Positions 1-6,193 of a stretch of DNA of 11,258 bases are shown here, piece after piece. The notes below the pieces were generated by a model. It was not told where the DNA came from. It worked only from the letters and a program-made list of their open reading frames with translations, and did no database searches. The translations under genes and the position numbers were made by a program. This DNA comes from WTAW01 sp964540205 (lineage in GTDB: Bacteria; Acidobacteriota; Aminicenantia; Aminicenantales; Aminicenantaceae), in the NCBI GenBank assembly GCA_964540205.1, contig CAZIMJ010000007.1, positions 1-11,258 of the forward strand. The letters are read 5' to 3'. Each line of letters opens with the position of its first letter. The first letter of the stretch is position 1.

Positions 1-1395
1 GGGCCGGAATCCGGACAGGTGGAGAGCTGGGTAGAGGCCGGCACCCGTCCCCACTAGAAGCACCACGGCCAGCATTTGCAGACCGAGTGTTCCGTCCGGA
101 CGCAGCGCCAGCGACTTGTCGCTGATGGCATTGACTATGGGCAGTAGCAGCCAGACAAGCACCAATGACCCAACCAGAGCGATCAAAGTCATGAGCATCG
201 ACTCGCTCAGGAATTGGCGCACCAGCTGCCCCCGCCTTGCCCCGATCACCTTGCGCATCCCCACTTCGCGCGCCCGCTTGGCCGACCGGGCGGTGGTCAA
301 ATTGACGAAGTTGATGCAGGCCATGATCAGAATGAGAAGCCCGATCAGGGAAAAGAGCGTGACATAGGTGACGGCCTTCGCTCCCCTTTGACTGAAGCGG
401 AGGTGGATATCGCGGGCGGGAAAAAGCGCCACGTCGGATTTCCACTCTGGTACATGCTCCTGCATGATCCCCGCGATCTTGGCGTTCACTGCTCCGAGGT
501 CGGCGTCTTCCCGCAGCCTTACGTAATTTCGGTAGGCGACCACATCCCAGGTATCGATGGTCATGCCGGAGCGGGTAACGAAGTCGATCGGTAGCAAGTA
601 GTCGAAATCCAGATGGGTGTTTCTGGGGAGGTCCGCAACCACGGCCGTTACCCGGAAATCGTGCCAGGTGCCCCACCACTCGAAATTCATGGTCTTTCCC
701 ATCGGATCCTCATTCCCGAAGTATTTATGGGCTGTGCTCTCGGTCAGCACGATCGAATCGGTATCGTTCAACGCGCTGCTCGGAGTGCCTTGCAGAAAAT
801 CCAGGCTGAAAATGTCAAAGAAGCCGGGATCTACACCGACCACATCTGCGCTGAAGTTTTTTTCCTCGAATCGCAGGGGAGAGCTGATCGGCCCGAAGTG
901 CCGGGAGAAGTGGGTGATTTCGGGATATCGGTTCTGCAGGGCCGGGCCCAGAGCCCCACATCCATAGGTCGAGAATTCCGATGAGCCCGGCTGCCTGTAG
1001 ATCACCCAGTGGGTGTGATCGGCATGCTCATGCCAGCGATCGTAGCTGAGTTCATCCCGCACCCACATGGCGATCAGCAGGAAACAGGCCATGCCTACAG
1101 TCAGGCCGGCGATGTTGATAATCGAATACCCTGTGTGCCTCCGAAGAAGGCGGATCGCGATCATTAGGTGATTTTTACTCATGGCTGTCATCCAGTAGAT
1201 TTGATGATAAAGATAAGACGGCAGCAGACAGATGATCTGTCTGATGTACCAGCCGCTTGCCCGCATCCGGCCCCTGTCTCTCTGGATCCGCCGGTGAATT
1301 TCGGCAAAGTCACCGGGAACGGATTCTGTGTCGGTGCCGCAGAGAAACGCCTTGAGAATCCTCTCGAGGGCGGAAGGTGGAGTGTCTTGACGCAT
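1..1395 (-). CDS. ABC transporter permease, MacB/FtsX type with N-terminal prefix (3' end outside window)
   Basis: Inner-membrane permease subunit of an ABC transporter of the MacB/FtsX superfamily, which usually moves substrates out of or away from the inner membrane with a separate ATPase. The visible 465 codons start at ATG 1395. A soluble prefix (about residues 1-75) resembles the short prefix seen on many such permeases. The conserved entry RLLRRHTGYSIINIAGL leads into TM1 (about 89-111). A periplasmic core of the MacB_PCD kind follows (about 112-330), and then FtsX-type segments near 341-363, 390-412 and 430-455. MACINFVNLTTARSAKRAREVGMRK is split here: MACINFVNLTTARS followed by KRAREVGMRKVIGARR, the hallmark FtsX signature. 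The start lies 12 bp after the PadR stop, and an AAGGA at 1404-1408 overlaps that stop codon, so the two genes are translationally linked. A full protein would be near 800 residues with a second FtsX half. The substrate is unknown and no ATPase gene is visible. Confidence 0.9.
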   Translation of the reverse strand, partial: MRQDTPPSALERILKAFLCGTDTESVPGDFAEIHRRIQRDRGRMRASGWYIRQIICLLPSYLYHQIYWMTAMSKNHLMIAIRLLRRHTGYSIINIAGLTVGMACFLLIAMWVRDELSYDRWHEHADHTHWVIYRQPGSSEFSTYGCGALGPALQNRYPEITHFSRHFGPISSPLRFEEKNFSADVVGVDPGFFDIFSLDFLQGTPSSALNDTDSIVLTESTAHKYFGNEDPMGKTMNFEWWGTWHDFRVTAVVADLPRNTHLDFDYLLPIDFVTRSGMTIDTWDVVAYRNYVRLREDADLGAVNAKIAGIMQEHVPEWKSDVALFPARDIHLRFSQRGAKAVTYVTLFSLIGLLILIMACINFVNLTTARSAKRAREVGMRKVIGARRGQLVRQFLSESMLMTLIALVGSLVLVWLLLPIVNAISDKSLALRPDGTLGLQMLAVVLLVGTGAGLYPALHLSGFRP

Positions 1396-1407
1396 GCGGC
1401 TTGTCCT

Positions 1408-1725
1408 TTAGGTGGAGCGGCCGGAAAACCGTTCCCAGAGCCGGTCTGTGATCCGCTTATGCTCTTCGAGCGCGGCAAAGCCTTCCTTGGTGATGCGGTA
1501 AATCTTCTTGCGCCTGCCGCCACGGACGGCGGTCGCTTCCCCCATCTCGGAGACGATCAAGCCCGCCCGTTCCAGCCGTCCGAGAGGCAGATGAGCGGAG
1601 GCCAGGTTGACCGTCTTTCCTGTCAGCTTCGTCAGATAGTCCGTGATGGCCACCAGGTAGGCCCCCTCTTCCAGATTGAGGACGGCCATCATGATCAACT
1701 CTTCCTTCCGTGTCAGTTTGTGCAT
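1408..1725 (-). CDS. PadR family transcriptional regulator
   Basis: Small winged-helix regulator of the PadR family, 105 residues from the chosen start. PadR proteins bind as dimers to palindromes near their own promoter and repress neighbouring transporter genes. The N-terminal stretch KLTRKEELIMMAVLNLEEGAYLVAI and the wing segment GGRRKKIYRITKEGFAAL (about residues 73-90) are typical of the family; helix-turn-helix spans about 20-65. I chose ATG 1725 because family members usually begin M-x-K-L-T-R-K-E-E-L and because a GAG lies 6 bases upstream. ATG 1749 in the same frame would add eight residues (MFKDIENT). It is the first gene of a two-gene unit with the permease, so it probably controls that permease. 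Its upstream region carries an 11-bp tandem repeat. Confidence 0.88.
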   Translation of the reverse strand: MHKLTRKEELIMMAVLNLEEGAYLVAITDYLTKLTGKTVNLASAHLPLGRLERAGLIVSEMGEATAVRGGRRKKIYRITKEGFAALEEHKRITDRLWERFSGRST

Positions 1726-1738
1726 GGTGTTCTCAATA

Positions 1739-1760
1739 TCTTTAAACATTCTTTAAACAT
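1739..1760. repeat. 11-bp perfect tandem repeat at the PadR gene start
   Basis: TCTTTAAACAT occurs twice head to tail (1739-1749 and 1750-1760); read on the minus strand it is ATGTTTAAAGA twice. It overlaps the alternative PadR start at 1749 and lies 14 bp upstream of the preferred start at 1725. Each unit contains the palindromic core TTTAAA. It may be an operator or simply a small duplication; nothing in the sequence decides this. Confidence 0.5.
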
Positions 1761-1832
1761 ATTCATTTATATATACGTGCGAATCTGAAAAAGGTTGTCC
1801 TGGGCGGAGGAAATCATTCTGCTGGCTAATAC

Positions 1833-2128
1833 TTACTCAGGATAGAGGTCGTTCCACCATTCGGGCTGATGCTTGAGCCAGCGGTCGAACCAGGCCAAGA
1901 TGGTTTTGGTCCAGAGGATCCTTTTGTTGTATGTCATGATGTGATGATTCTGATCCAATACTTGAATGTACTCTACCTCCCGTCCCAATACTTTCAGGGC
2001 GGTAAACAGCTGCGTGCTCTCCCCCGGAGGCACGTTGGTATCGACCGAACCGTGGAGCAACAGTAGCGGTGTAGTTATTTTATCAGCGGCGAATAGTGGA
2101 CTCTGGTCAATGTAGATGTCGGTAGTGT
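1833..2128 (-). pseudogene. S9 family peptidase (prolyl oligopeptidase type), C-terminal remnant cut by an IS
   Basis: About 98 codons of the C-terminal end of an alpha/beta-hydrolase serine peptidase of family S9. Visible motifs are SPLFAADKITTPLLLLHGS, followed by VDTNVPPGES, which contains the catalytic Asp region, and the catalytic His in DQNHHIM; the tail DRWLKHQPEWWNDLYPE ends at TAA 1833-1835. The catalytic Ser (GxSxGG) and the whole beta-propeller are absent. The reading frame is open leftward to about 2128, where the IS256-type end begins, and no homologous sequence continues on the other side of the IS in this window. The remnant therefore has no start codon of its own and should be inactive. 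It shares orientation with the PadR and permease genes downstream. Confidence 0.82.
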
Positions 2129-2468
2129 AAAATTTTATGTGTGAAATAGTGTACGCATAGAAAAAAAGGCTCTTTTCCTTAAAATAGGGATTGCGAAAAA
2201 CCTAGTTAAGAAAGGAGAAAGAGCCTGATGAAAATCAATCTTAGCGTAACAGAGTTTTTGAGCGTATGCAAGGCGATCCAGCTGCGACCAGAGAGGATAC
2301 TTAAAATGATACGCACCGAAGTCAGGGTATCCATAGGGCGCTATCTGAGTGAGTTGATGAAGATAGAGCTTGCTGAGTATTTGGACCCTAAACCCTATGA
2401 ACGTAAAAAGGGTGAGAGCAATCATCGAAACGGTTTCTATCATCGTAACTTTACCCTCAAAGGTATAG
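2129..2468 (+). mobile_element. IS256-family insertion sequence, truncated left end
   Basis: This segment holds the left end and the 5' part of an IS256 (Mutator-like) element. It starts near the AT-rich stretch GTGTAAAATTTTATGTGTG (from about 2126), inside the S9 peptidase gene, and continues through a hairpin leader into a transposase start at 2228. Similarity to a transposase stops at about 2468, inside the early coding region, so most of the transposase and the right end are missing. I cannot find the matching right-hand inverted repeat, so the exact left boundary is uncertain by a few bases. Confidence 0.7.
2167..2226 (+). promoter_or_regulatory. Hairpin sequestering the IS256 transposase ribosome-binding site
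   Basis: AGGCTCTTTTCCTT (2167-2180) pairs with AAGGAGAAAGAGCCT (2212-2226). The result is a 14-bp stem with one bulged G (2217) and a 31-base loop. The 3' arm contains AAAGGAG, the Shine-Dalgarno sequence for the ATG at 2228 (10-base spacing). A transcript entering from outside would fold this stem and hide the site. Known insertion sequences, for example IS10 and IS200, use such structures to block expression from read-through transcription; that this one does so is inference. Confidence 0.6.
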
Positions 2469-2515
2469 GGCCTGTGTTTATTGCCATACTCTGTTCAGCC
2501 CATATTCATCCTTGA
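2228..2515 (+). pseudogene. IS256-family transposase, N-terminal fragment
   Basis: The frame begins MKINLSVTEFLSVCKAIQL and includes YLSELMKIELAEYLDP, KPYERKKGESNHRNGFYHR and FTLKGIG. This is the conserved N-terminal part of Mutator/IS256 transposases (usual form: LxxxLxxELxxxLG, then PYER, RNG-x-Y-x-R, TxxG). Full-length proteins have about 390-410 residues with a DDE catalytic core; this one loses similarity after about residue 80, and the last 14 residues (PVFIAILCSAHIHP) are unrelated read-through beyond the breakpoint. The start has a good AAGGAG. No catalytic residues remain, so the product cannot be an active transposase. Confidence 0.8.
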
Positions 2516-2567
2516 ACTTGCTGATTAATTCGATTTTCTCCTCTCCGGTAAGGCCCCGGTTAAAAAA
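2478..2567 (-). other. Short orphan coding remnant, unidentified
   Basis: Directly next to the IS256 breakpoint, the minus strand has an open 29-codon stretch bounded by stop codons: NRGLTGEEKIELISKFKDEY followed by GLNRVWQ and TAA. The amphipathic, charged composition looks like real coding sequence, and the pattern resembles helix-turn-helix segments of some transposases. I cannot name it. It has no start codon and is probably the end of a gene brought next to the IS fragment by a deletion. Confidence 0.3.
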
Positions 2568-2603
2568 TTATTTAGCCGGATTGAATTTTATAATTTTAAT
2601 CTT

Positions 2604-4205
2604 TTAATCACCGGTTTTTGTAAAGTTCCAGATCCAAGACGTACCCTGCCCTTTTCCGGAATACTGAGAAAGCATCACATTTCCAGATACTGGCGTGCTC
2701 AAAGAGCCGGAGATGGTCTTGCCGGCAGTGGAACCCTCAAAAATCACCTCATCGGCAGCAAAGCCCCACTCGAAAGGAAATTTAGCTGGACCACCTGCAC
2801 CACTTATAACCTCAGTGCCAACACAGAAGGGGGAATCTATATCACAATGTAAAGAATAAGTTTTCGCTTTATTATCGATGACAAGCATGACACTTGTGCC
2901 CCCATCGCTTTCTCCACTCATAGGGCCCAAAGAGCCTGAACCTTGGGCAGTTTTAACACTCCTCGTCTCAGGCTGGTTAGTATGAATTATTATATCTTCC
3001 ATCCTAACTGATAAGTTGTAATTTCCAGTAATTGTGAGTTCATCAAAGTAATCTTCAGCTTGATATGAATGAGTATATATTAATGTAACATGAACGGTGG
3101 CATCTTCTTTAAGTTCTCTTTTGTATGTTACCGTCCCGCCAGTGGGTATTGGCAATGTATTCGTCCATGAAATGTTTCGTTTATAGATAATAACGCCTGT
3201 CCAGTCACCACCAGATTCTATCTTAATTTTCTGCTCTGCTATCTTATCTTTTATTTCAGTCTCTGATAAGGGGAGGGATTCCGTATCAAGTATATCACAG
3301 GAATTATAAGCATATATCATATCTTCGGTTATCTCACCCGACTCAGGGGCTTTATACAAAACCGTGACTGATCTGTTGCTCACGGTGAAAACCCTTAATT
3401 CAGGATCAAATGTGCTCTTTTCGCCATTAAGGATCTCTCCTTCCAGAGCCTGGACTGCAATCCTATTAAATTCCCCCGAATTACGCCCCTTTCTATCTTT
3501 AAAACTTGTTAACTCTATGCTTATCTGCTCATCTGGTTCTACGACATCTTTCTCAGGCTTTATCTGACACGAAACCGGTGTTTTTTCAAAATCCCAAAGA
3601 AGCTCATTTATCGGTCTATCTTTTCTGGTTTTTGCATCCGGGTTAGTAAACATCATGCGATAGTGGGCTGGAATAGGGTCTTTATGTTTTCTTTCAGTTA
3701 CCCAGGTCTGAATATGCTCTTGCGGTTTACCATTATAATAAAGTTCTAATATAAACCTTGAAGTTACCGGTTTTCCATCAATGCTGGAAACCTCATCCAG
3801 GCCAGCTTCATAGCTCCCTTTGAATTTATACTCGCTTTTCCTTTGCTGTAAATCCTTGTTTGCTATATGTAAGTATTGTGTGGTAAAAGCCTCAACCAGC
3901 CTCGAGAGCACGCTGATCGGGTACATATATTCCCAACTATCAGGTTCAAGGTGCTTGCAGTTCTCTATGGCTTGCTTAAATCTTGGATCATCAGGGTCAA
4001 AAATCTCCATTCCCTTTATTTGAGAATCCATGCATTTGGCCCATTCTGCTTGCTTTTCATCGAAATCTGGATTGTGCTTATTAACGAATTCTTCAAGAAC
4101 TGCTATCCTCTTACAACAATAGCTACAGTCAGATGAAACTGATCTTACTGGTAATGAACTGATTAAAATCAGGAAAAAATTTAAAATTAGTAATTTTCTC
4201 AACAT
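2604..4205 (-). CDS. Exported protein of unknown function with Ig-like/beta-rich region
   Basis: I do not recognise a named family. From ATG 4205 the product has 533 residues. A clear Sec signal peptide (MLRKLLILNFFLILISSLPV, cut near residue 25) is followed by a Cys-rich helical region (Cys 27, 30, 31, 58, 83). About residues 205-305 form an Ig-like stretch (WDFEKTPVSCQIKP ... VVEPDEQISIEL ... VTVLYKAPESG). A short charged helix lies near 315-330, and a beta-rich C-terminal half starts at GGDWTGVIIYKR and includes a Gly/Ser-rich stretch. No membrane segment is seen after the signal, so it is probably periplasmic or outer-surface. Other possible starts are TTG 4211, which has the better spaced GGAAG, and ATG 4253, which would give an unusually long signal n-region. 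A strong promoter lies upstream. Its codons are AT-rich, unlike those of the genes at 1-2128. Confidence 0.75.
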   Translation of the reverse strand: MLRKLLILNFFLILISSLPVRSVSSDCSYCCKRIAVLEEFVNKHNPDFDEKQAEWAKCMDSQIKGMEIFDPDDPRFKQAIENCKHLEPDSWEYMYPISVLSRLVEAFTTQYLHIANKDLQQRKSEYKFKGSYEAGLDEVSSIDGKPVTSRFILELYYNGKPQEHIQTWVTERKHKDPIPAHYRMMFTNPDAKTRKDRPINELLWDFEKTPVSCQIKPEKDVVEPDEQISIELTSFKDRKGRNSGEFNRIAVQALEGEILNGEKSTFDPELRVFTVSNRSVTVLYKAPESGEITEDMIYAYNSCDILDTESLPLSETEIKDKIAEQKIKIESGGDWTGVIIYKRNISWTNTLPIPTGGTVTYKRELKEDATVHVTLIYTHSYQAEDYFDELTITGNYNLSVRMEDIIIHTNQPETRSVKTAQGSGSLGPMSGESDGGTSVMLVIDNKAKTYSLHCDIDSPFCVGTEVISGAGGPAKFPFEWGFAADEVIFEGSTAGKTISGSLSTPVSGNVMLSQYSGKGQGTSWIWNFTKTGD

Positions 4206-4294
4206 ATTCAAGAAAGAAACTTCCTTTTTGAATTTGCTCTGATTTCTACACATTTTTGCTAAATTTTGACCCTTTTACTTCCTCTATTGCCATT

Positions 4295-4322
4295 ACTATA
4301 ATGAACAAATATATCCTGTCAA
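4295..4322 (-). promoter_or_regulatory. Sigma70-type promoter for the exported 533-residue protein
   Basis: On the minus strand a perfect -35 TTGACA (4317-4322) is separated by 16 bases from a -10 TATAGT (4295-4300). Transcription would begin near 4288, about 80 bases upstream of ATG 4205 and 35 bases upstream of the alternative ATG 4253. This is the best consensus match I noticed in the window. Confidence 0.6.
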
Positions 4323-4498
4323 CGAGAGATTCGAAAGCAAGAGATTATCTCAGTGAAAATTCCGGAATAATCTGGGATGAACTCTATTTTGCGTATGTTC
4401 TTCAATATATTCTTTATAAGGCAAGATATCACCAAAATTTTTAAATTTCGAGATCCGGCCCAGTCTTTTTATCTTGTGGTACTTTTGACTATTATTGA

Positions 4499-4960
4499 TT
4501 AGAGGCGGGAAATAATAATCTTTGCTATCCGGCACAGTTGTTCCATGTTAAGAAAAAGCTCTCCCTCTAGATTTACGAAAGTTGAAAGCAACACTGCCTT
4601 ATTCCCTTTCCTGAAAATGAGAAGAAAACGAAGCTCACTAAAATTCGGGCCCTCAAATGCCTCGTCTCCAATGTCAGGAACCGAAGCATAGAAATTACCC
4701 TCCAGATTCTTCCACTCTTCGTACATAGATGAATCCTTCACTGCTACCATGAGAAACATGTCTTTGTCCACAAGAGCAAAATTTAAATCGCCTCCGGCAC
4801 CTATTTGGGGATCTTTGGGAATTAACTTGATTCCCTGCAGCCCTGTCACCTTTTCGACATCGGACACAGACAGCAGTTCTTCAAAATCAGTGCCGAGTCC
4901 AATAGTGAATATAAAGAAAAATATCATAAGCGCTGCCAGAAAATTACTTTTTTTATCCAT
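4499..4960 (-). CDS. Small exported protein of unknown function (DUF3558-like pattern)
   Basis: A 153-residue product with an N-terminal signal or anchor helix (MDKKSNFLAALMIFFFIFTI, about 1-25). It continues with LLSVSDVEKVTGLQGIKLIP, then a strand-rich region with PDIGDEAFEG (about 108-117), a strand pair FLLIFRKGNKAVLLSTF, and a C-terminal helix LNMEQLCRIAKIIISRL. The order 'xDVExVTG ... GDEAF ... RKGN ... LxxLAKxxxxRL' recalls DUF3558/PknH-sensor-like extracytoplasmic domains, but this is pattern memory only. The start is decided by GGGAGGG seven bases upstream of ATG 4960. The same frame stays open upstream to 5164 and would add about 68 residues including a hydrophobic stretch (MLRVLLFLPLCLYFWAIDAA); with no ribosome-binding site there, I treat that as a remnant or chance. 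It lies about 180 bp upstream of the 533-residue gene in the same direction. Confidence 0.72.
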   Translation of the reverse strand: MDKKSNFLAALMIFFFIFTIGLGTDFEELLSVSDVEKVTGLQGIKLIPKDPQIGAGGDLNFALVDKDMFLMVAVKDSSMYEEWKNLEGNFYASVPDIGDEAFEGPNFSELRFLLIFRKGNKAVLLSTFVNLEGELFLNMEQLCRIAKIIISRL

Positions 4961-5291
4961 TTTTATCCCTCCCTTAGTATAAGCGAGATATCTTGCATAC
5001 GAAAAAATATAGGAATTCCCTTTTAGTGCTCGCCACAAATCCATCACAGTTTTCCGCGAGCTCCACCGACTGACGTACTTAAATAACCATATCATACTCA
5101 AGATGGCAGCGTCAATTGCCCAGAAATAGAGACAGAGGGGCAAAAACAGCAAAACCCTCAGCATTAGGATAGATTACACCGCTCAAATCGACAAAAAGCA
5201 GCCTCGGATGCTTTCAGAAATACTCTCCCTTTTCCTCCTTGGAGCAAGAAAAGCGGTCTATAGAGACCTCTCCCATGTACGTAACAAATTT

Positions 5292-5333
5292 TGACTAAAA
5301 ACGCCTAATTGTGGTTAAAGATGACTAAATGGA
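5292..5333 (+). repeat. 42-bp diverged repeat, copy A
   Basis: Aligns without gaps to 5861-5902 with 29 of 42 identities, best in the core TAAAA-x-CGCCTAAT. Both copies contain two spaced TG-NN-TAAA motifs 31 bases apart. Copy A ends 28 bases before a tRNA-like fragment. Its function is unknown; short direct repeats near a tRNA end can be arm-type integrase binding sites, but that is inference. Confidence 0.4.
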
Positions 5334-5360
5334 AAACTGTCTTTTAATCCTGAAAATCGT

Positions 5361-5405
5361 ATCTTCCAGGGGAGGATTTGAATCCCCGACCTTTGGATTC
5401 GTATT
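5361..5405 (-). pseudogene. tRNA-like 3' half, probable attachment-site remnant
   Basis: On the minus strand the sequence ATACGAATCC, then AAAGGTCGGGGATTCAAATC and CTCCCCTGGAAG resembles the second half of a tRNA. It has an anticodon-type loop ATACGAA (would be ACG, Arg), the 3' stem TCC, a variable loop AAAGGTC, and a T-arm with loop TTCAAAT. The T-stem has an A-C mismatch where G53-C61 is nearly invariant, the upstream sequence (CCTGA) does not pair with the 3' anticodon stem beyond two bases, no D-arm fits, and no CCA is encoded. It is therefore not a working tRNA. Half-tRNAs that begin in the anticodon loop are a classic trace of integrase-mediated insertion. Confidence 0.4.
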
Positions 5406-5430
5406 CAGGCGCTCTGAAGGCTAATTTTGA

Positions 5431-5583
5431 TCATAAATAATTATCTCCAATTCTATACAAATTGCTCAGTTCCCGCTTGAGCTTTTCCAGCCTCGCTTTA
5501 ATCTCCGCGATCTCTTTCCTTATTTTACCCAAATCATAGAAAAGGATCCGGAATGCTCGGCGGACCCTTTCTTCATCAGACAT
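5431..5583 (-). CDS. Small coiled-coil protein, 50 residues, unknown function
   Basis: The ORF reads MSDEERVRRAFRILFYDLGK, then IRKEIAEIKARLEKLKRELS, and NLYRIGDNYL to TGA. Residues 17-42 form a strongly charged amphipathic helix with heptad-spaced I/L residues, as expected for a short coiled coil. The upstream sequence (GAAATTA before ATG) has no convincing Shine-Dalgarno. The composition looks coding and not random. It sits beside the tRNA-like fragment in otherwise gene-poor DNA. It could be a genuine small protein, for example of an accessory element, or the end of a lost larger one. Confidence 0.45.
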   Translation of the reverse strand: MSDEERVRRAFRILFYDLGKIRKEIAEIKARLEKLKRELSNLYRIGDNYL

Positions 5584-5673
5584 CTAATTTCATTGTAGAA
5601 CGAGATTCCAATTCGTCAAATGTTGTCCGTACCTAGATCATGCCAAGGCTCAATCCCCTTTCTATGTAAGTTT

Positions 5674-5698
5674 TATATAGAGGGATTTATTCTATATA
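5674..5698. repeat. Perfect 8-bp inverted repeat, AT-rich hairpin
   Basis: TATATAGA (5674-5681) and TCTATATA (5691-5698) are exact reverse complements around a 9-base loop. The stem is AT-rich and is not followed by a U-run, so it is not an obvious terminator; a protein-binding dyad is equally possible. Confidence 0.4.
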
Positions 5699-5777
5699 GT
5701 AAGAGTGTCTTTAGGATTTGTGAGGAAGAAGTACCTATTTCTTATTAGCTATACTAATCTTAATGTTGATGGTTGAA

Positions 5778-5799
5778 GGAATGCCTAAACGTGCATTCC
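5778..5799. repeat. Perfect 7-bp inverted repeat
   Basis: GGAATGC (5778-5784) pairs with GCATTCC (5793-5799) across an 8-base loop CTAAACGT. There is no U-tract after it on either strand, so it is not a classical terminator. Confidence 0.4.
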
Positions 5800-5860
5800 C
5801 ATTACTGTTATAAATAGAAGATAGACTTCTTCTGCTTTGTCACCAGTTTGTCACAGGAAA

Positions 5861-5902
5861 TGCTTAAAATCGCCTAATCTTGCGTATGGATGCTTAAACG
5901 AA
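5861..5902 (+). repeat. 42-bp diverged repeat, copy B
   Basis: Partner of 5292-5333 in the same orientation, shifted by 569 bases (29/42 identical). It shares the core CGCCTAAT and the two flanking TG-NN-TAAA motifs. Together the two copies bracket the tRNA-like fragment and the small coiled-coil ORF. Confidence 0.4.
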
Positions 5903-5951
5903 AAAAATTAAAAAATGACTACTCTACAGGGAAAACCGGGAAAATAAGGTG

Positions 5952-6050
5952 GGGTCCCTCAAGTACACAAACTTAGAACCTTCCTGAAACATTTCAGCAT
6001 GGCTCCTTTATTATGCGAACTAACTCAGTTTGCATGAAGGAGTCTTTTCC
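5952..6050 (+). repeat. 99-bp direct repeat, copy 1 (intact hairpin and ribosome-binding site)
   Basis: Aligns without any gap to 10232-10330 with 76 of 99 identities. The best blocks are GGGTCCCTC at the left edge, ACTTAGAAC, ACATTTCAGCAT, and CAGTTTGC. Similarity drops to background at both edges, so the repeat has definable ends. It ends just before a short ORF starting near 6053-6059. The structure (sharp end, leader hairpin, Shine-Dalgarno, ORF) suits the 5' end of an insertion sequence, but no matching right end is visible. Confidence 0.65.
6003..6042 (+). promoter_or_regulatory. Hairpin sequestering a Shine-Dalgarno sequence in repeat copy 1
   Basis: CTCCTT (6003-6008) pairs with AAGGAG (6037-6042), and ATGCGAAC (6013-6020) pairs with GTTTGCAT (6028-6035) through eight pairs including one G-U. 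The loop is TAACTCA and there is a 4/1 internal loop between the stems. AAGGAG would serve the TTG at 6053 or ATG at 6059, so the folded RNA hides the ribosome-binding site. Confidence 0.5.
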
Positions 6051-6058
6051 TCTTGACA

Positions 6059-6193
6059 ATGCTGATTCGGGATCAGAGTAAAAATTCATATGTACGGATT
6101 CAGAAATCTCGTGGCATTAGGGAAGTCTACATGGAAAAAGAGGATGGTATCGGTAGTACCGTAGATGCAATCGAGAAACTCGGCTTTGACTGA
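6059..6193 (+). pseudogene. Short ORF, possible N-terminal remnant of a transposase
   Basis: The frame reads MLIRDQSKNSYVRIQKSRG, then IREVYMEKEDGIGSTVDAIE and KLGFD, and stops at TGA 6191-6193. N-terminal regions of IS1634-type transposases often look like this (M-x-I-R-x-x-x-S-K ... YREDGK ... xKLG), but the likeness is loose. AAGGAG at 6037-6042 is 16 bases from this ATG and 10 bases from an in-frame TTG at 6053, so TTG may be the true start. It ends 23 bp from the convergent Ntn-hydrolase gene. With 44 residues it would be only a fragment of any transposase. Confidence 0.35.

Larger units (their letters stand above)
5584..5951. other. AT-rich intergenic stretch with hairpins, no gene seen
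   Basis: No convincing coding frame on either strand. It holds two perfect inverted repeats, at 5674-5698 and 5778-5799, and repeat copy B at 5861-5902. The motif ATGC-Y-TAAA recurs at 5781, 5860 and 5890. The DNA may be the non-coding flank of a lost mobile element. Confidence 0.4.

Noticed and set aside
214..984. Open frames on the plus strand across 116-984
   Set aside because: They are antisense to the permease frame, which has clear MacB/FtsX motifs over the whole stretch; the plus-strand translations show no recognisable domain.
1168..1788. Long plus-strand frame of 206 codons
   Set aside because: Antisense to the PadR gene and the permease start. GC-rich codons on the minus strand keep the opposite frame open.
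2135..2443. Minus-strand frame of 102 codons
   Set aside because: Opposite strand of the IS256 leader and transposase fragment, which has specific family motifs on the plus strand.
2541..2580. Possible terminator after the 533-residue gene (CCGG-N-TAAA / TTTA-N-CCGG)
   Set aside because: The stem has an internal mismatch, is mostly AT, and lacks a U-tract after it on the minus strand.
4960..5000. TATACT as a -10 box for the 153-residue gene
   Set aside because: It lies two bases before the GGGAGGG ribosome-binding site, so transcription would start inside or after that site.
5292..5902. Possible CRISPR array because of recurring TAAA/CGCCTAAT motifs
   Set aside because: There are only two diverged 42-bp copies 569 bp apart, with no regular spacers and no cas genes.
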